Notes: generated from the sequence alone by a model not told the origin. A stretch of DNA of 64,000 nucleotides from Peromyscus leucopus (GCF_004664715.2 NC_051082.1:11828998-11892997), one strand, 5' to 3'. Positions 12,285-22,196 are shown, counted from the stretch's first letter. Numbers and translations: made by a program.

Positions 12285-12419
12285 CTGTTTTGTTTTGGGA
12301 CAGGGCTTCTCCGTGTAGTTTTGGTGCCTGTCCTGGATCTCACAAGTTCTCTTGAACTCACAGAGATCCGCCTGGCTCTGCCTCCCGAGTGCCGGGATTA
12401 AAGGCGTGCACCACCACCT
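12285..12419 (-). mobile_element. older B1 SINE
   Basis: GGGACAGGGCTTCTCCGTG to GGCGTGCACCACCACC in reverse. The younger B1 to its left was inserted in its poly-T end. Confidence 0.88.
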
Positions 12420-12429
12420 TGCAGTGCTA

Positions 12430-12725
12430 TTTCTTGATTGATGATTGATATGGGAGGGCCCAGCTCACGGTAGGAGGTACGACTCCTGGGCTGGTGGTCG
12501 GTCCTGGGTGCTATAAGAGAGCAGACTGAGCGAGCCATGAGGAGCAAGCCAGTAAGCAGCTCTCCTCCATGGCCTCTGCATCAGCTCCTGCCCCCGGGTT
12601 CCTGCCTTTAGTCCCTTCAGTGATGGAGTGTGATCTGGAAGTGTAAGGAGAAATAAACCCTTTTCTAACCCCAAGCTGCTTCTGGTTATGGTGTCTTATC
12701 ACAGCAACAGAAACCCCAATGAAGA
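12430..12725 (+). mobile_element. dispersed rodent repeat, family not assigned
   Basis: GGGAGGGCCCAGCTCAC, GAGGAGCAAGCCAGTAAGC and AATAAACCC...TATCACAGCAACAGAAACC mark a repeat common in rodent introns (possibly URR1/hAT-related; low certainty). Confidence 0.5.
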
Positions 12726-13295
12726 CGTCTCTCCTTAGAGAGGCCCCGCTTGTCCTCAGCCAGCTGTGCTGGATGTGGCCTCTGCTTCTCAGAGCTTTTA
12801 GGAAGTACCCCCATTAACAGTGTGAGAGAGGGGAAACTGAGGCACGAGTGCCCTGAGCAGAAAACACAATGCCCCGGGGTGAGAGATGCAGCCTTCTGTT
12901 CTTAAGCCAAAATAAGCAACAGACTTCAGGCAAGATCCAGTGGCCTCACTGGTGGCCCTGCAGGGGAGTCTTATGGTCTCCCTGGCCCATTTCTTCCTCA
13001 GGCCCAAAGATGGCCTCAGGTACAGAACTGGGTCGCTCTCCTCACTTCCATGGGTGGCAGAGCAGGACCCCACCCCTAGCTCGGGCACTCTGGAGGAATC
13101 TAAGAGCATGAAGAGCACCAAGGTTCCCATTTAGCAGTGGGCACCAGTCACATCCTTAACAAGCCAGCCACCCCTATACCATTCAGTCCACTCCCTTTTG
13201 TGGGTCCTCCTGAGGGGGTGTCCCCTGAGGCTGACTCATCTGCCTCTCTCTCTCCCCAGAGCAACTCCACAGTGGTATGGGAAGAGCAACCAGAA

Positions 13296-13378
13296 AGGGT
13301 TCTGCTCACTGGCTGTGTGACCCGGCCAAGTCAGCTGACCTCTCTGAGGCCGTTTCCTCCTCTATAAAATACAGGTAG
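13296..13378 (+). mobile_element. MIR SINE remnant
   Basis: CTGGCTGTGTGACC, CTCTCTGAGGC and TTTCCTCCTCTATAAAAT match the MIR core order. Confidence 0.7.
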
Positions 13379-13621
13379 CAATAGCATCTCTGGCTTGTGG
13401 CCACATGACAAGCCTAGCATGTGCCAGGCCCTGGGCTGAATCCTCAAGACAGCAAATAAATGAACTCAAATAAAAATATAAGCCAACCCTAAGGGCTTCT
13501 GGGTGTGTGCGTGTGCCTGAAGAGCTGGTAAAGAAATGAGGTGGGGGAAAGAGGAGGAGCCAGAGGAGGAAGAAAAAAAGGAAGGAGAAGGGAAGAAAAC
13601 TTCAGCCAGACAGGCCTGAGT

Positions 13622-13722
13622 TCCAACCTTTCCTCCCTCACTAGCTGGCTGTGTGGCCTTGGGAAACTTACTCAACCTCTCTGATCCTTAGTTTCTTCCT
13701 TTGTAAAACAGGAAAAATATTG
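13622..13722 (+). mobile_element. MIR SINE remnant
   Basis: GGCTGTGTGGCCTTGGG, CTCAACCTCTCTGATCC and CTTTGTAAAACAGG follow the MIR core. Confidence 0.75.
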
Positions 13723-13737
13723 CCTTCTTTGCAGGAG

Positions 13738-13890
13738 CTCTTAGCACTGGCTGTTCTCCCAGAGGTCATGAGTTCAATTCCCAGCAACCACATGGTGGCT
13801 CACAACCATTTATAATGAGATCTGGCGCCCTCTTCTGGCCTGCAGGCATACATGCAGGCAGAACATTGTATACATAATAAATCAATCTTT
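13738..13890 (+). mobile_element. 5'-truncated B2 SINE
   Basis: GAGTTCAATTCCCAGCAACC, GGCGCCCTCTTCTGGCC and a TACATAATAAATC tail. Confidence 0.88.
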
Positions 13891-13953
13891 TTTTGTTTGT
13901 TTGTTTGTTTTTGTTTTTTTGAGACAGGGTTTCTCTGTGTAGCTCTGTACCTT
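13891..13953 (-). mobile_element. truncated B1 insertion into the B2 tail
   Basis: A T/TTTG-rich run and GAGACAGGGTTTCTCTGTG piece lie between two copies of TAATAAATCAATCTTT (13,875-13,890 and 13,954-13,969). Confidence 0.88.
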
Positions 13954-13969
13954 TAATAAATCAATCTTT

Positions 13970-14836
13970 AAAAAAAAAGAGTTGGTTGAGACCAGGAGTC
14001 AGAGCCAGGGTTTTGTAGGCCTGCATGGCCCTTAGGGGGAAAATCAGGTTACTCGGGACAGTGGTGGTGAGCATGAGGAGGCTACAGCGTGGTTTGCTCT
14101 GCTCTTCTTCAGTCCACCCCAGTGAGCTGCTGGATCCCCAAAGCCCCACTGTATTCTCTCTCCAGACGAAGGAGATGGGGGTGCCAGGCTCCATGCCTCC
14201 TGGTCCACGATGTCCTCCCCTGTGGGTGTGGGTGTGGTATCCCTTGACCCTCCACCCTGGCGGGCCGTCCGCACTCACTGCAGATGCTCCCTGCCTGAGG
14301 CCCCTCTGCTAAGACAAGTTATTTTAAGCCTCTCCTGGGCCCTTGTCCTGAGCGGACCGAGCCATGGTTTCGGGATGAGGACCAGGAAGGGTTTTAAGGC
14401 CTCTCCCTCTGCCAGAAAGACACTTAAGAGTCGGCAACACCGGACGGCGCATCCCCTCTCTCGGGGTTACTTTGTACCGGGTTTCGATTCCCAGAAAGAA
14501 ACCCCAAAGCCTTGATCAATAATACACCACAAGGCTCGCCCTCCACCCCGTTCTGAGGCGGCAGATCCATGGCAGAGAAGCTCGGCTCCCCTCCCACCTT
14601 CAGGTGGGGACCCACAGGTGATGTTTTCATTCACAAGGAACGAGGCAGGGAGGTCCCCTAGCAGCAGGGACAAAGCTAAGTGGGTCGGGAGTGAGGGGGG
14701 GACGACACTGGACCCCAGAAACACTGCAAGGCGGGACTTCACACCCACGGTCTCCTAAGAGCAAAGTCTGTGCCACACCTTCGATGGGTGACCAGGGCTC
14801 GAGCCCACCTGTCTCTCCCTCCCTGGGCGGACATGC
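13970..14836. other. TPCN1 intron near the start exon, no gene recognised
   Basis: Unique, moderately GC-rich sequence. Open frames here are short and resemble no known exon. Confidence 0.45.
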
Positions 14837-14899
14837 TGTGAGCCCCGCCCACCCGCCTGTGAGCCCCGCCCACCCGCCTGTGAGCCCCGCCCACCCACC
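14837..14899 (+). repeat. 21-bp tandem repeat, three copies, beside TPCN1 donor
   Basis: TGTGAGCCCCGCCCACCCGC repeats every 21 bases, with one mismatch in the third unit. It ends ten bases from the TPCN1 donor (14,909-14,914). Confidence 0.95.
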
Positions 14900-14914
14900 A
14901 GCCCGGCAGCTTAC

Positions 14915-15026
14915 TTTTATTGGGCGGCCCCTCTTGGCCCAGGCCGTTGGAAGGAGCCAGCGGGGCACTGTCACCCTCCTCCAAGGTCAGGATGAGCGGC
15001 ACGTCGTCATCTAAGCTCACGGCCAT
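14915..15026 (-). CDS. TPCN1: TPCN1 first coding exon (two pore channel 1, partial)
   Basis: This exon encodes the first 37 residues plus one base of two pore channel 1, an endolysosomal cation channel with two six-helix domains that responds to NAADP, PI(3,5)P2 and voltage. What is visible is the cytosolic N-terminus, starting MAVSLDDDVPLILTL, which closely follows the human protein; no membrane segment is in the window. The ATG lies at 15,026-15,024 on the minus strand. The exon ends at a GTAAGC donor (14,914-14,909). The 5' part of the same exon (15,027-15,151) is untranslated and follows a CTAG acceptor. The remaining exons should lie to the left; I found none between 1 and 14,914. Gene identity is very likely from both sequence and neighbours. 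Confidence 0.93.
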
Positions 15027-15151
15027 GGTCCCCGGTCCCGTGGTCCTCAGGATGCAAAGGCCAGGGCTTTAGACGGTCTCCAGCTTGAGCTCCGATTCAA
15101 AGCCCCAGGGCCAGAGATACTTCTCAAAGCCTGCTCCATCAGAGGCATCTT
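15027..15151 (-). other. TPCN1: TPCN1 5' untranslated part of exon 2
   Basis: On the minus strand a pyrimidine-rich stretch ending in CTAG (15,155-15,152) gives a good acceptor, so the exon should begin at 15,151 and run through untranslated sequence to the ATG at 15,026. It contains a short upstream reading frame, listed separately. Confidence 0.7.
15047..15148 (-). other. upstream ORF in TPCN1 leader (33 codons)
   Basis: An ATG three bases into the exon opens a 33-codon frame that stops at TGA (15,049-15,047), 20 bases before the TPCN1 ATG and in a different frame. It is read directly from the sequence. Whether ribosomes use it is unknown. Confidence 0.55.
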
Positions 15152-15321
15152 CTAGGGTTTGGAGGAGAAAGAAAAAAGAAAGGTAAGGATTAAAACATAA
15201 TCGTTACTGATGAATGGGTTCTAGAGTCAGGGAGCGGCAATGGCTGTGCAACCAGAGGCCAGGCTAAAAACCACTGAATTTTCTCTTCTGTCATAGTAAC
15301 TTACAGCATTAAAATTGCTCA

Positions 15322-15525
15322 TTTTTTTTTTTTATGACAGTCTCATGTAGCCACCATGGGCTGCAAAGTTGCTACAAAGTGGAGGATGACTTTGAGTTTC
15401 TGGTCCCCCTGCCTCCAGTGGGAATACAAATGTGCACCACCAACGGTTTAGAGGGACTGGGGACTGAACCCAGGGCCGTGTGCATGCTAGGCATCACACT
15501 CTGCCCGCTAGGCCACAGCCCACAC
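15322..15525 (-). mobile_element. B4-type (B1+ID) SINE
   Basis: Reverse order of B1-like and ID-like parts: T-run, CCACCATGGGCTGCAAAG, then GGGGACTGAACCCAGGGCC and GCTAGGC. Confidence 0.6.
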
Positions 15526-15552
15526 CACCACTGTATTTCACCTTAAAAAGAG

Positions 15553-15660
15553 CTAGGGATCGCAACACACGCTGTGATTCCAACACCTGGGAGGCTGAGG
15601 CAGGAGGGTAACAGAGTTCAAAGGCCAGGTTCGACTAGATAGCAAGAGTCTACCTTAAAA
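15553..15660 (+). mobile_element. old B1 SINE
   Basis: CACCTGGGAGGCTGAGGCAGG and a diverged 3' half. Confidence 0.6.
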
Positions 15661-15670
15661 GAGAGAGTGT

Positions 15671-15832
15671 GGGCTGGAGAGATGGCTCAGAGGTTAAGAG
15701 CACTGGCTGCTCTTCCAGAGGTCCTGAGTTCAATTCCCAGCAACCACATGGTGGCTCACACCCATCTGTAATGAGATCTGGTGCCCTCTTCTGGACAAAA
15801 GAACACTGTATACATAATAAATAAATCTTAAG
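15671..15832 (+). mobile_element. B2 SINE
   Basis: GGCTGGAGAGATGGCTCAG to CATAATAAATAAATC. Confidence 0.95.
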
Positions 15833-15849
15833 AGAGAGAGAGAGAGTGT

Positions 15850-15990
15850 ATGGGGCAGTGGTGGCACACGCCTTTAATCCCAGCACTCTGGAGGCAGAGG
15901 CAGACAGGTATCAGTGAGCTTGAGGCCAATGGTCTACACAGAGTTCAGGCCGCCAGAACTACATGAACAGACCATGTCTCAAAAAAGGAG
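15850..15990 (+). mobile_element. B1 SINE
   Basis: GGGGCAGTGGTGGCACACGC start; 3' part diverged. Confidence 0.85.
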
Positions 15991-15997
15991 GCCTAGC

Positions 15998-16215
15998 GGG
16001 GCTGGAGAGATGGCTCAGCCGTGAAGGGCGCTTGCTGTTCTTGTAGAGGACTCCTCCTTTTGGTTCCCAGCACCTACATGGTGGCTCACAACCATCTTTC
16101 ACTCTGGTTTCAGGGGATCCAACACTCTCTTCTGGCCTCCTCGGGCACCAGGCCCACATGGGGTGCACACACATGTGTGCACAGGTAAAACACTTATGCA
16201 CATCCAATTTTAAAA
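15998..16215 (+). mobile_element. B2/B3 SINE
   Basis: GGCTGGAGAGATGGCTCAGC, GGTTCCCAGCACCTACATGG, CTCTCTTCTGGCC. Confidence 0.88.
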
Positions 16216-16386
16216 TAATGATAACAAACATATAAAGTGCAGTACAGGGAAGGTTCCTATAAGAACAAACACAGAGGTAACCATTTCTGGAGGGGAAAGA
16301 ATGGGACTAGCGTGATCAAAACTACCCTATTTTGCACTTATCTCTGTGCTTTGTAAAGGTTCCTAAAGGGAACACAATTTATAACG

Positions 16387-16412
16387 ATAATAATAATAAT
16401 AATAATAATAAT
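16387..16412 (+). repeat. (AAT)n microsatellite
   Basis: About nine AAT units. Confidence 0.95.
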
Positions 16413-16419
16413 AGCAGTG

Positions 16420-18250
16420 CACCTTCAAAGAATACTCAAACTATGCCTGAGACCCTACTAGCGATTTACAACTAGGTGAGCGAAATCTCAAGAACAGCCC
16501 TACACATCAGAGAGGGACAGAGACATTAGGTAACCTGCCTGAGAACCCACAGCCAGAAAGGCAAGCTTTGCCTCACCCACACCCCTAGCCATTCTACCAC
16601 CTACAGTGCCTTCTAAGTGCCCAGGTCCTGGCCTCAGACAACAGGAATAAAAAGTGAGTGTGTCCGGCTCTCCAAGCTTGCCCTGGTTTCTCTTATGTTT
16701 GTGAACAACTTCCACTTTAGCTTTGTTAAGTGCCCTCTTGGGAATGCGTAAGATCACCCTGGCTTTGCTGGTGGCCGACAGGCATTGTTTCTTGTATGCA
16801 CCTCCTCAAGGGGGATGTTTGATCAGGAAAGGGGACCTGCACATTTTTTTTACAACTGGGAAATCTGAGTCCTTTTCAAAGGACGCATCCTTCCCTCCAG
16901 GCTTAAAAAAGAACTGGTGTGTTAAGAGTGGTTGTTCATACATCCCACTTCTGCTTACAGAGTTGAAAGGAAAAGCAGGGCTCAGCAGATCTGCCCGGAG
17001 ACCTTTGAACTTGGAAACAGCAGCCTCCAGCTGTGGCCTGTGCCACAGGATAGATTATGACTCCAACCCAAGACGACGACGACGCAGGCTAACTGGGCAA
17101 TGCCTCCTCACCCAACAGACACCCACAGCAGGTTTCTTTCAGCCGAGGCAGCAGGAGAGATAAACACCACGCTGCAGCCAGCTAAGCAAGCTGCAGCCAG
17201 CTAAGCATGCAATTCTCTGCCCAGTAAACTTCCTGCAAGTGGAGTTTGTTTTTGTTGGTTTTGTTTGTTCCTTTTTCCTCCAGATTGGGGGATTTATTTT
17301 GCTTTGAAATCTCAGGAAGGGGAGAGACAAGAGAGGAACTACCACAAGATACCATCATTTCTGTCTAAGGAGCTGTGCTGTGTTTTGTAGCCTGACGTAA
17401 CTTTCTCCTCACCTAGCACCTTGTACTGGCTAGGCTCACTCACCTAACATACTTCCTTGAAGCCACCGAAGGCTGGGACAGCGCACTCTTCTATTTTTCT
17501 GGAAGGCAAGAAACTCTCGCAACTCATAACAGGTTTCTAATTTTTTTTTTTTTACTAGTATCCTCATAGCTAATGGGTTTTCCGTTTTAAACTGCTGAAC
17601 GTATGACTCCATTCTTGCGAGCCCTGTCTTACCTCAATGGCTCCAGGCTGGTGTGACTTTGTCCCCACCGTCTAGAAATATTTCTGGCGTCACAACTTGG
17701 GAATGGTCTCGAGGGAGTCCAAAGAGGCCACTAAATATCTACAGCGCACAGCTGAGACCTCACCCACAGGAAACAATCTCCTGGCTCAGATTCAACAGCT
17801 CTGCCCTCGGTGGAGCCCGGGTTAGCTAGGGTGGCCAACTCATCTCTCGTGAGTAAACAACCACAAGTTCCTTCAGGCCGACTGGAAAGCAGGTGGCACG
17901 AACTGAGGCACTTCCCACGTAACTAACTATTCCTAGAAACTGCACGCCACTTAAGTGAGATCCAGCAATCCCTTCCTCTTTTTGTCTTTTGAAACAGGGA
18001 TAGTCCTGTCTAGTCTGGGATAGCCTTGAAGTTGCCATCCTCCTCCCAACGAGCCTATGACTTTTTAAAGAGAAAGAAAGGAGGCCCAGAGGGAAGGAAA
18101 CTGTCCAAGGTCACACAGCAGACCCAAGAGGCAGAACTCGGGGCTCCTCGGGTCTTGCCCTACGGCAGACTTCGGTTTTCACTCTAGAGAGGACCCAGAG
18201 GGTCACCCCCGGAGGGGGGGAGGGAAGTCACCCCTGGAGTAAGGTCCCGG
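16420..18250. other. TPCN1 intron 1, repeat-poor, no gene recognised
   Basis: Unique sequence with a MIR-like piece at 16,500-16,560 and (GAC)n-like codons near 17,070. The 146-codon plus-strand open frame at 16,723-17,163 has no recognisable domain. Confidence 0.5.
18078..18165 (-). mobile_element. MIR SINE remnant
   Basis: AGGCCCAGAGGGAAGG and AAGGTCACACAGCAGACCC are MIR hallmarks (reverse complement of the core). Confidence 0.7.
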
Positions 18251-18622
18251 GATCACTGAGCTAGCTGCCACCCCGCTGTCTGGTCTCCCGAAGCAGGCTG
18301 ACCCAAGCAGGAGTCCCCGGCCGGGTCACAAGAGGTCACAGCCGGGAGGTGAGGCGGGAGGGAGGGGAGGAGGAGAAGGAATGCGCGGGGGGCTCCAGGT
18401 CCCCGCGCTCCCCGCCGCGACCCGGGTCGCCCCAGGAAGCCAAGGCAAAGAGCAAGGTGCAGAGAGAAGTGGATGTGCATGGGGAGAAGCACGCGGGCAA
18501 CCTCCCCAGGCCCCGCCTCGGGCGTCGGGAGCGCCCCGGACCCCGTCTCAGCCCCTTCTCGGCGCCCTCTGACCCCTGACCCTTGTCCTCGAGCCAAGCC
18601 GGCGCACCCCTCGGATTCTTAC

Positions 18623-18830
18623 ACGCGCCGTCCCGGGATCCCGCACCGTGCAACCGGGTCTGCACAACGCAGCTCAGCCCGCAGCCGCCGCGGCCAATAT
18701 CCCGACAGCGGAGCCGCTGCAGCCGCCACCGCCGCCTCACCGCTGCCACAGCGGCAGCTGCGCCAGCCCTTGCATCCGCCGACTCCGGTCACTCAGCCCC
18801 GCAAGCCCCGCCCCACGACCCCAAGCCACG
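18623..18830 (-). other. TPCN1: probable TPCN1 non-coding first exon
   Basis: Because the ATG exon starts at a splice acceptor, at least one untranslated exon must lie upstream on the minus strand. The CpG-rich block here offers two donors: T|GTAAGA (donor bases 18,622-18,617) and G|GTGAGG (18,740-18,735). Either would give a short GC-rich leader exon starting downstream of the CCAAT box at 18,835-18,839. The transcription start and the donor used cannot be settled from sequence alone. Confidence 0.45.
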
Positions 18831-19140
18831 GCCCATTGGCCAGCAGAGAGGCCGCAATGAAATTTGACAGGGTAATCCGCACGTCACTCGCCGTTCTCAC
18901 GTCCCTCCTCCCGAGGCGGGGGCGGGGCGAGGAAGGCCCACTCCTTTCCCCGCCTTACTCGCTCAACCAACGAGAATCCCGGGTCTTTCCATTGGAGAAA
19001 CGTCAGAGGTACGATGGTTTTGATTGGTCATCGCTCAGAAGGCGGAGCCAAGGCCGCCCGAGTAGGAGTTGAATGGTGAAAAAGGAGGTCCGTCAAACAC
19101 AGAGCCCCGCCTTCTAAGATTGGCGCGTAACCTAGCAACA
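18741..19140. promoter_or_regulatory. bidirectional CpG-island promoter, TPCN1 (-) / IQCD (+)
   Basis: The divergent genes TPCN1 and IQCD start on either side of this GC-rich, CpG-dense stretch. It holds four ATTGG (inverted CCAAT, NF-Y) boxes in the same orientation at 18,835, 18,991, 19,023 and 19,119, GC boxes, a CACGTCAC CRE-like half-site near 18,881, and an X-box at 19,127-19,139. There is no TATA box. The arrangement fits a CpG-island two-way promoter; the assignment is inferred from gene positions and motifs. Confidence 0.7.
19127..19139 (+). promoter_or_regulatory. RFX-type X-box upstream of IQCD
   Basis: The 13 bases GTAACCTAGCAAC form an imperfect palindrome matching the RFX consensus GTNRCC-N-RGYAAC. 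The site starts three bases after an NF-Y ATTGG box (19,119-19,123) and lies about 60 bases upstream of the IQCD exon 1 donor. RFX factors drive ciliary genes through such sites, and IQCD is an axonemal gene. Confidence 0.7.
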
Positions 19141-19200
19141 CAGGAGCCGCGGAGATGGTGAACCGTGGGCAGAGGAACTTGCTTGCAGTTTGAGGTGCCG
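19140..19200 (+). other. IQCD: IQCD non-coding exon 1 (5' end approximate)
   Basis: The first good plus-strand donor downstream of the X-box is GGTGCCG|GTGAGT, so exon 1 should end at 19,200. It contains a 12-codon upstream ORF (ATG 19,155, TGA 19,191-19,193). The IQCD ATG comes from the next exon at 28,762. The exact transcription start is not visible. Confidence 0.6.
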
Positions 19201-19587
19201 GTGAGTGGCAGCGGGGGAAGCCCCGGGGCTGCGTGCCGTGTGCGCCACGTCCAGTGACCCCCTGGAGGGGTCCGTGTCCTACTGCCAGCCCGTTTAGCTC
19301 CAGGGCCTCACTCCCCTGCCCTGCCTCGGTCCAGGCCTCTTCTAGGCCTCCAGCAAGGACCACCGAGCATCCTCTTTTGATAGTCCAGTCTCCTGTTCCA
19401 TCACCTGTCATTTCATGGCTCCGCCCCTTATCCCTCAGTGGTACCATTTATGTAGACATCCGGGTGAACTTAGTTCGAGTAAGAAAGTGGGTTGGTTTCT
19501 TAAGCACCCACTGTCCCCACTAAGGACCCTATGTTCTGAGGCGAGCTTGCCCTGTGCAGGATCCCCCCCCTCAGTGTATGCTTAAAT

Positions 19588-19748
19588 TAGGGGTTTGTTG
19601 TTTTGTTTTTGAGACCAGGTCTCGTTATGTAGCTCTGGTTGGCCTGGAACTCGCTCTGTAGCCCAGGCTGGCCTCGAACTCACAGAGATCCACCTTCCTC
19701 TGCCTCCCGAGTGCTGGGATTAAGGCGTGTGCCACTGCGCCTGACCTA
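19588..19748 (-). mobile_element. B1 SINE
   Basis: GAGACCAGGTCTCGTTATGT through GGCGTGTGCCACTGCGCC in reverse. Confidence 0.85.
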
Positions 19749-19796
19749 GTTAGGTTTTTGTTGTTGTTGTTTTATTTCTTTATTGTTACTTGTTTG

Positions 19797-20207
19797 TTGA
19801 AGATTTGTTTTTACTATTTTGACCACTCTCTGTGTGTTGGTGGTTTACGCGCTTGTGAGTCCAGGAAGGGGTTTTGGATCCCTTCTATCCTGGAGCTGAA
19901 GTTACTGGCAGGCAGGCAGTTGTGAGCTGCCAAACATAAGTGCTGGGAACAAAACTCGGGTCCTCTGAAAGAGCTGTACACACTCTTGAAGAAAAAAAAA
20001 AAAACAACTTAAAGATTTGTTTATTCTTATTTTATGTGTATCTGTGAGGCCTGCGTGTATGTATGTGTATAATGTGTGCACTGTGACTAAGGAGGCCAGA
20101 AGTGGGCATGGGATCCCCTGGAGCTGGAGTTACAGGTGGTTGTGAGCCACTGTGTATATGCTAGGAACCAAGCCTGGCTCCTGTGCAAGAGCAGACAGGG
20201 CTATTAA

Positions 20208-20252
<45 letters not shown>

Positions 20253-20275
20253 CACAAGCCATCTCTCTACCCTAG
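19797..20275 (-). mobile_element. two B3-type SINEs, the second split by (AC)n
   Basis: AAGATTTGTTT... repeats at 19,800 and 20,012, each with GGGATCCC-like and GTTGTGAGC cores in reverse. An AC tract occupies 20,208-20,250 before AAGCCATCTCTCTACCC. Confidence 0.75.
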
Positions 20276-20636
20276 TTATTTTGATTGTACACAGAATTTT
20301 GTCTTGGTACTAACTTTAAAAATTAGCTCATATATTTAAAATGTGGTTTCCTGGTGCACTCTGAAGAGGAGGAAGAGTTTCTTGGGAAGGTTGAATGAGA
20401 GGCGAGGCAGTGAAGAGTTCACTGGCACAGGTTCAGCCACAGGGTGACTGCTCGGCTAACTGCGGTGATTCCCCGACATGACTCACTCTGCCTTAACTCT
20501 TCCTGTCACAATGTTTCCAGGGACATTTTCTTGGCCCATACAGAAAACATTCACATATTTAACCTGGGTTTATTGAGTGCTTATTGGGGATAGTGGAGGC
20601 GGCCTGAGCTGCATGAAATGCTGTCTCTTAAAGAGG

Positions 20637-20845
20637 GGGGCTGGAGAGATGGCTTGCTCGTTAAGAGCACACACAGCTTTTGCAGAGGATCCCCAGTTCC
20701 CAACACCCACATCAAGTGGTTCACAACTGTCTGTAATTCCACCTCCAGGTGATCCAGCGCCCTCTTCTGGCCCCATAAACACCTGCAACTCACATGCACA
20801 TACCCCACCCCACCCCACTCAACACATACACACAGTTTTCCTTTG
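20637..20845 (+). mobile_element. B2/B3 SINE
   Basis: GGGCTGGAGAGATGGCTTGC, CAGCGCCCTCTTCTGGCC and a CA-rich tail. Confidence 0.85.
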
Positions 20846-21099
20846 AGGTCCTAGTGAGTGTTCTTGGAATTAAAAGTGATTAAAAATCGAGAACATTTGA
20901 AACAGAGCATCAGGGGAAAGTATCTTTCAACCTCAGCTTTTGTTATAGCAACGATAGCAACAGGTTAGATCCTGTAGCCAATGAAAATATTTTAAACCTA
21001 ATGCTTTCAAATGCAGGTGACTTTTTTCTTTTAATTGACAAAGAAATGCATTTTCCCTCTAAAATTTCTCAGAACAAGTTTAATTATAAAAGAATAATG

Positions 21100-21289
21100 T
21101 GGGCTGGACAGATGGCTCAGAGGTTAAGAGCACTGGCTGCTCTTCCAAAGGTCCTGAGTTCAATTCCCAGCAACCACATGGTGGCTCACAACCATCTGCA
21201 ATGAGATCTGGTGCCCTCGTCTGGCCTGCAGGCAGAACACTGTATACATAAATAAATAAATAAATAAATCTTTTAAAAATTAAAAAAAA
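21100..21289 (+). mobile_element. B2 SINE with target-site duplication
   Basis: Complete B2 ending in (AAAT)n and A12. AAAAGAATAATG flanks it at 21,088-21,099 and 21,290-21,301. Confidence 0.95.
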
Positions 21290-21308
21290 AAAAGAATAAT
21301 GCAGGCTC

Positions 21309-21502
21309 AGGCTGAAGAAATGGCTCAGTGGTTAAGAGCACTGACTGCTCTTTCAGAGGACCCCAGTTCAATTCCCAGCAACCATATGGCAGCTCGTAAC
21401 TGTCTGTAACTTCTGTTCCAGGGGATCCAACACCCTCATACAGACATATGTGCAGGCAAAACAACAATAAACATAAAATAAAAATAAATAAATTATTTAA
21501 AA
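21309..21502 (+). mobile_element. B2/B3 SINE
   Basis: GGCTGAAGAAATGGCTCAGTG to AAAATAAATAAATT. Confidence 0.88.
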
Positions 21503-21611
21503 ATGCAGTTGGGTGGCACTGGGTGTGCTGAACATGTGTGGCCTTAAGTTTTTTCCTTATTTGTTTTGTTCTGAGTTTTTTTTTTTTAACCTTAAATTTA
21601 AAATTAAACAG

Positions 21612-21794
21612 CCAAGCGGTGGTGGCGCACACCTTTAGCTCCAGCACTCACGAGGCAGAACCAGGCGATCTCTGTGATTTCGAGGTCAGCCTGGTCTACA
21701 GAGCGAGATCCAGGACAGGCAGCAAAACTACACAGAGAAACCCTGTCTAAAAAAAACAAAAACAAAAAACAAAACAAACAAACAAAAAAAAAAG
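21612..21794 (+). mobile_element. B1 SINE
   Basis: AGCGGTGGTGGCGCACACC to AAACCCTGTC and (AAAC)n tail. Confidence 0.92.
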
Positions 21795-21924
21795 ACCTAG
21801 TCTCCAGCGCCAAAACTCCAGGCAAACACAAAATCTGTGCTTCCTACATTTGTTTATAATATTGATAGTCTACACTCCGGTAATTGATATTTTTTAAAGA
21901 TGAAGAAGGTTTTGTTCTGTTTTG

Positions 21925-22078
21925 TTATTTTGTTTTCCTGAGACAGGGTTTCTCTAGTAACAGTCCGGAGGCTGTCCTGGAACTCACTCTGTAGACCTGG
22001 CTGTCCTGGAACTCAACAGAGATCTGCCTGCCTCTGCCTCCGGAGTGCTGGGATTAAAGGTGTGCGCCACCACATCCT
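21925..22078 (-). mobile_element. B1 SINE
   Basis: GAGACAGGGTTTCTCTAG through GGTGTGCGCCACCACA; a short internal duplication of CTGTCCTGGAACTCA is present. Confidence 0.85.
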
Positions 22079-22147
22079 ACTCTGCCCCAGCTTCTGGCCT
22101 GTATTTTAAATTCTGTTTCATTTACTTAGTGTGTGTATATGTGTGTA

Positions 22148-22150
<3 letters not shown>

Positions 22151-22194
<44 letters not shown>
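22151..22194 (+). repeat. (GT)n microsatellite
   Basis: 22 GT units. Confidence 0.97.

Positions 22195-22196
<2 letters not shown>

Noticed and set aside
18336..18749. long minus-strand frame in the CpG island, with Arg/Gly-rich product
   Set aside because: Open because of GC content around the TPCN1 leader; no conserved protein recognised and the TPCN1 ATG is elsewhere.
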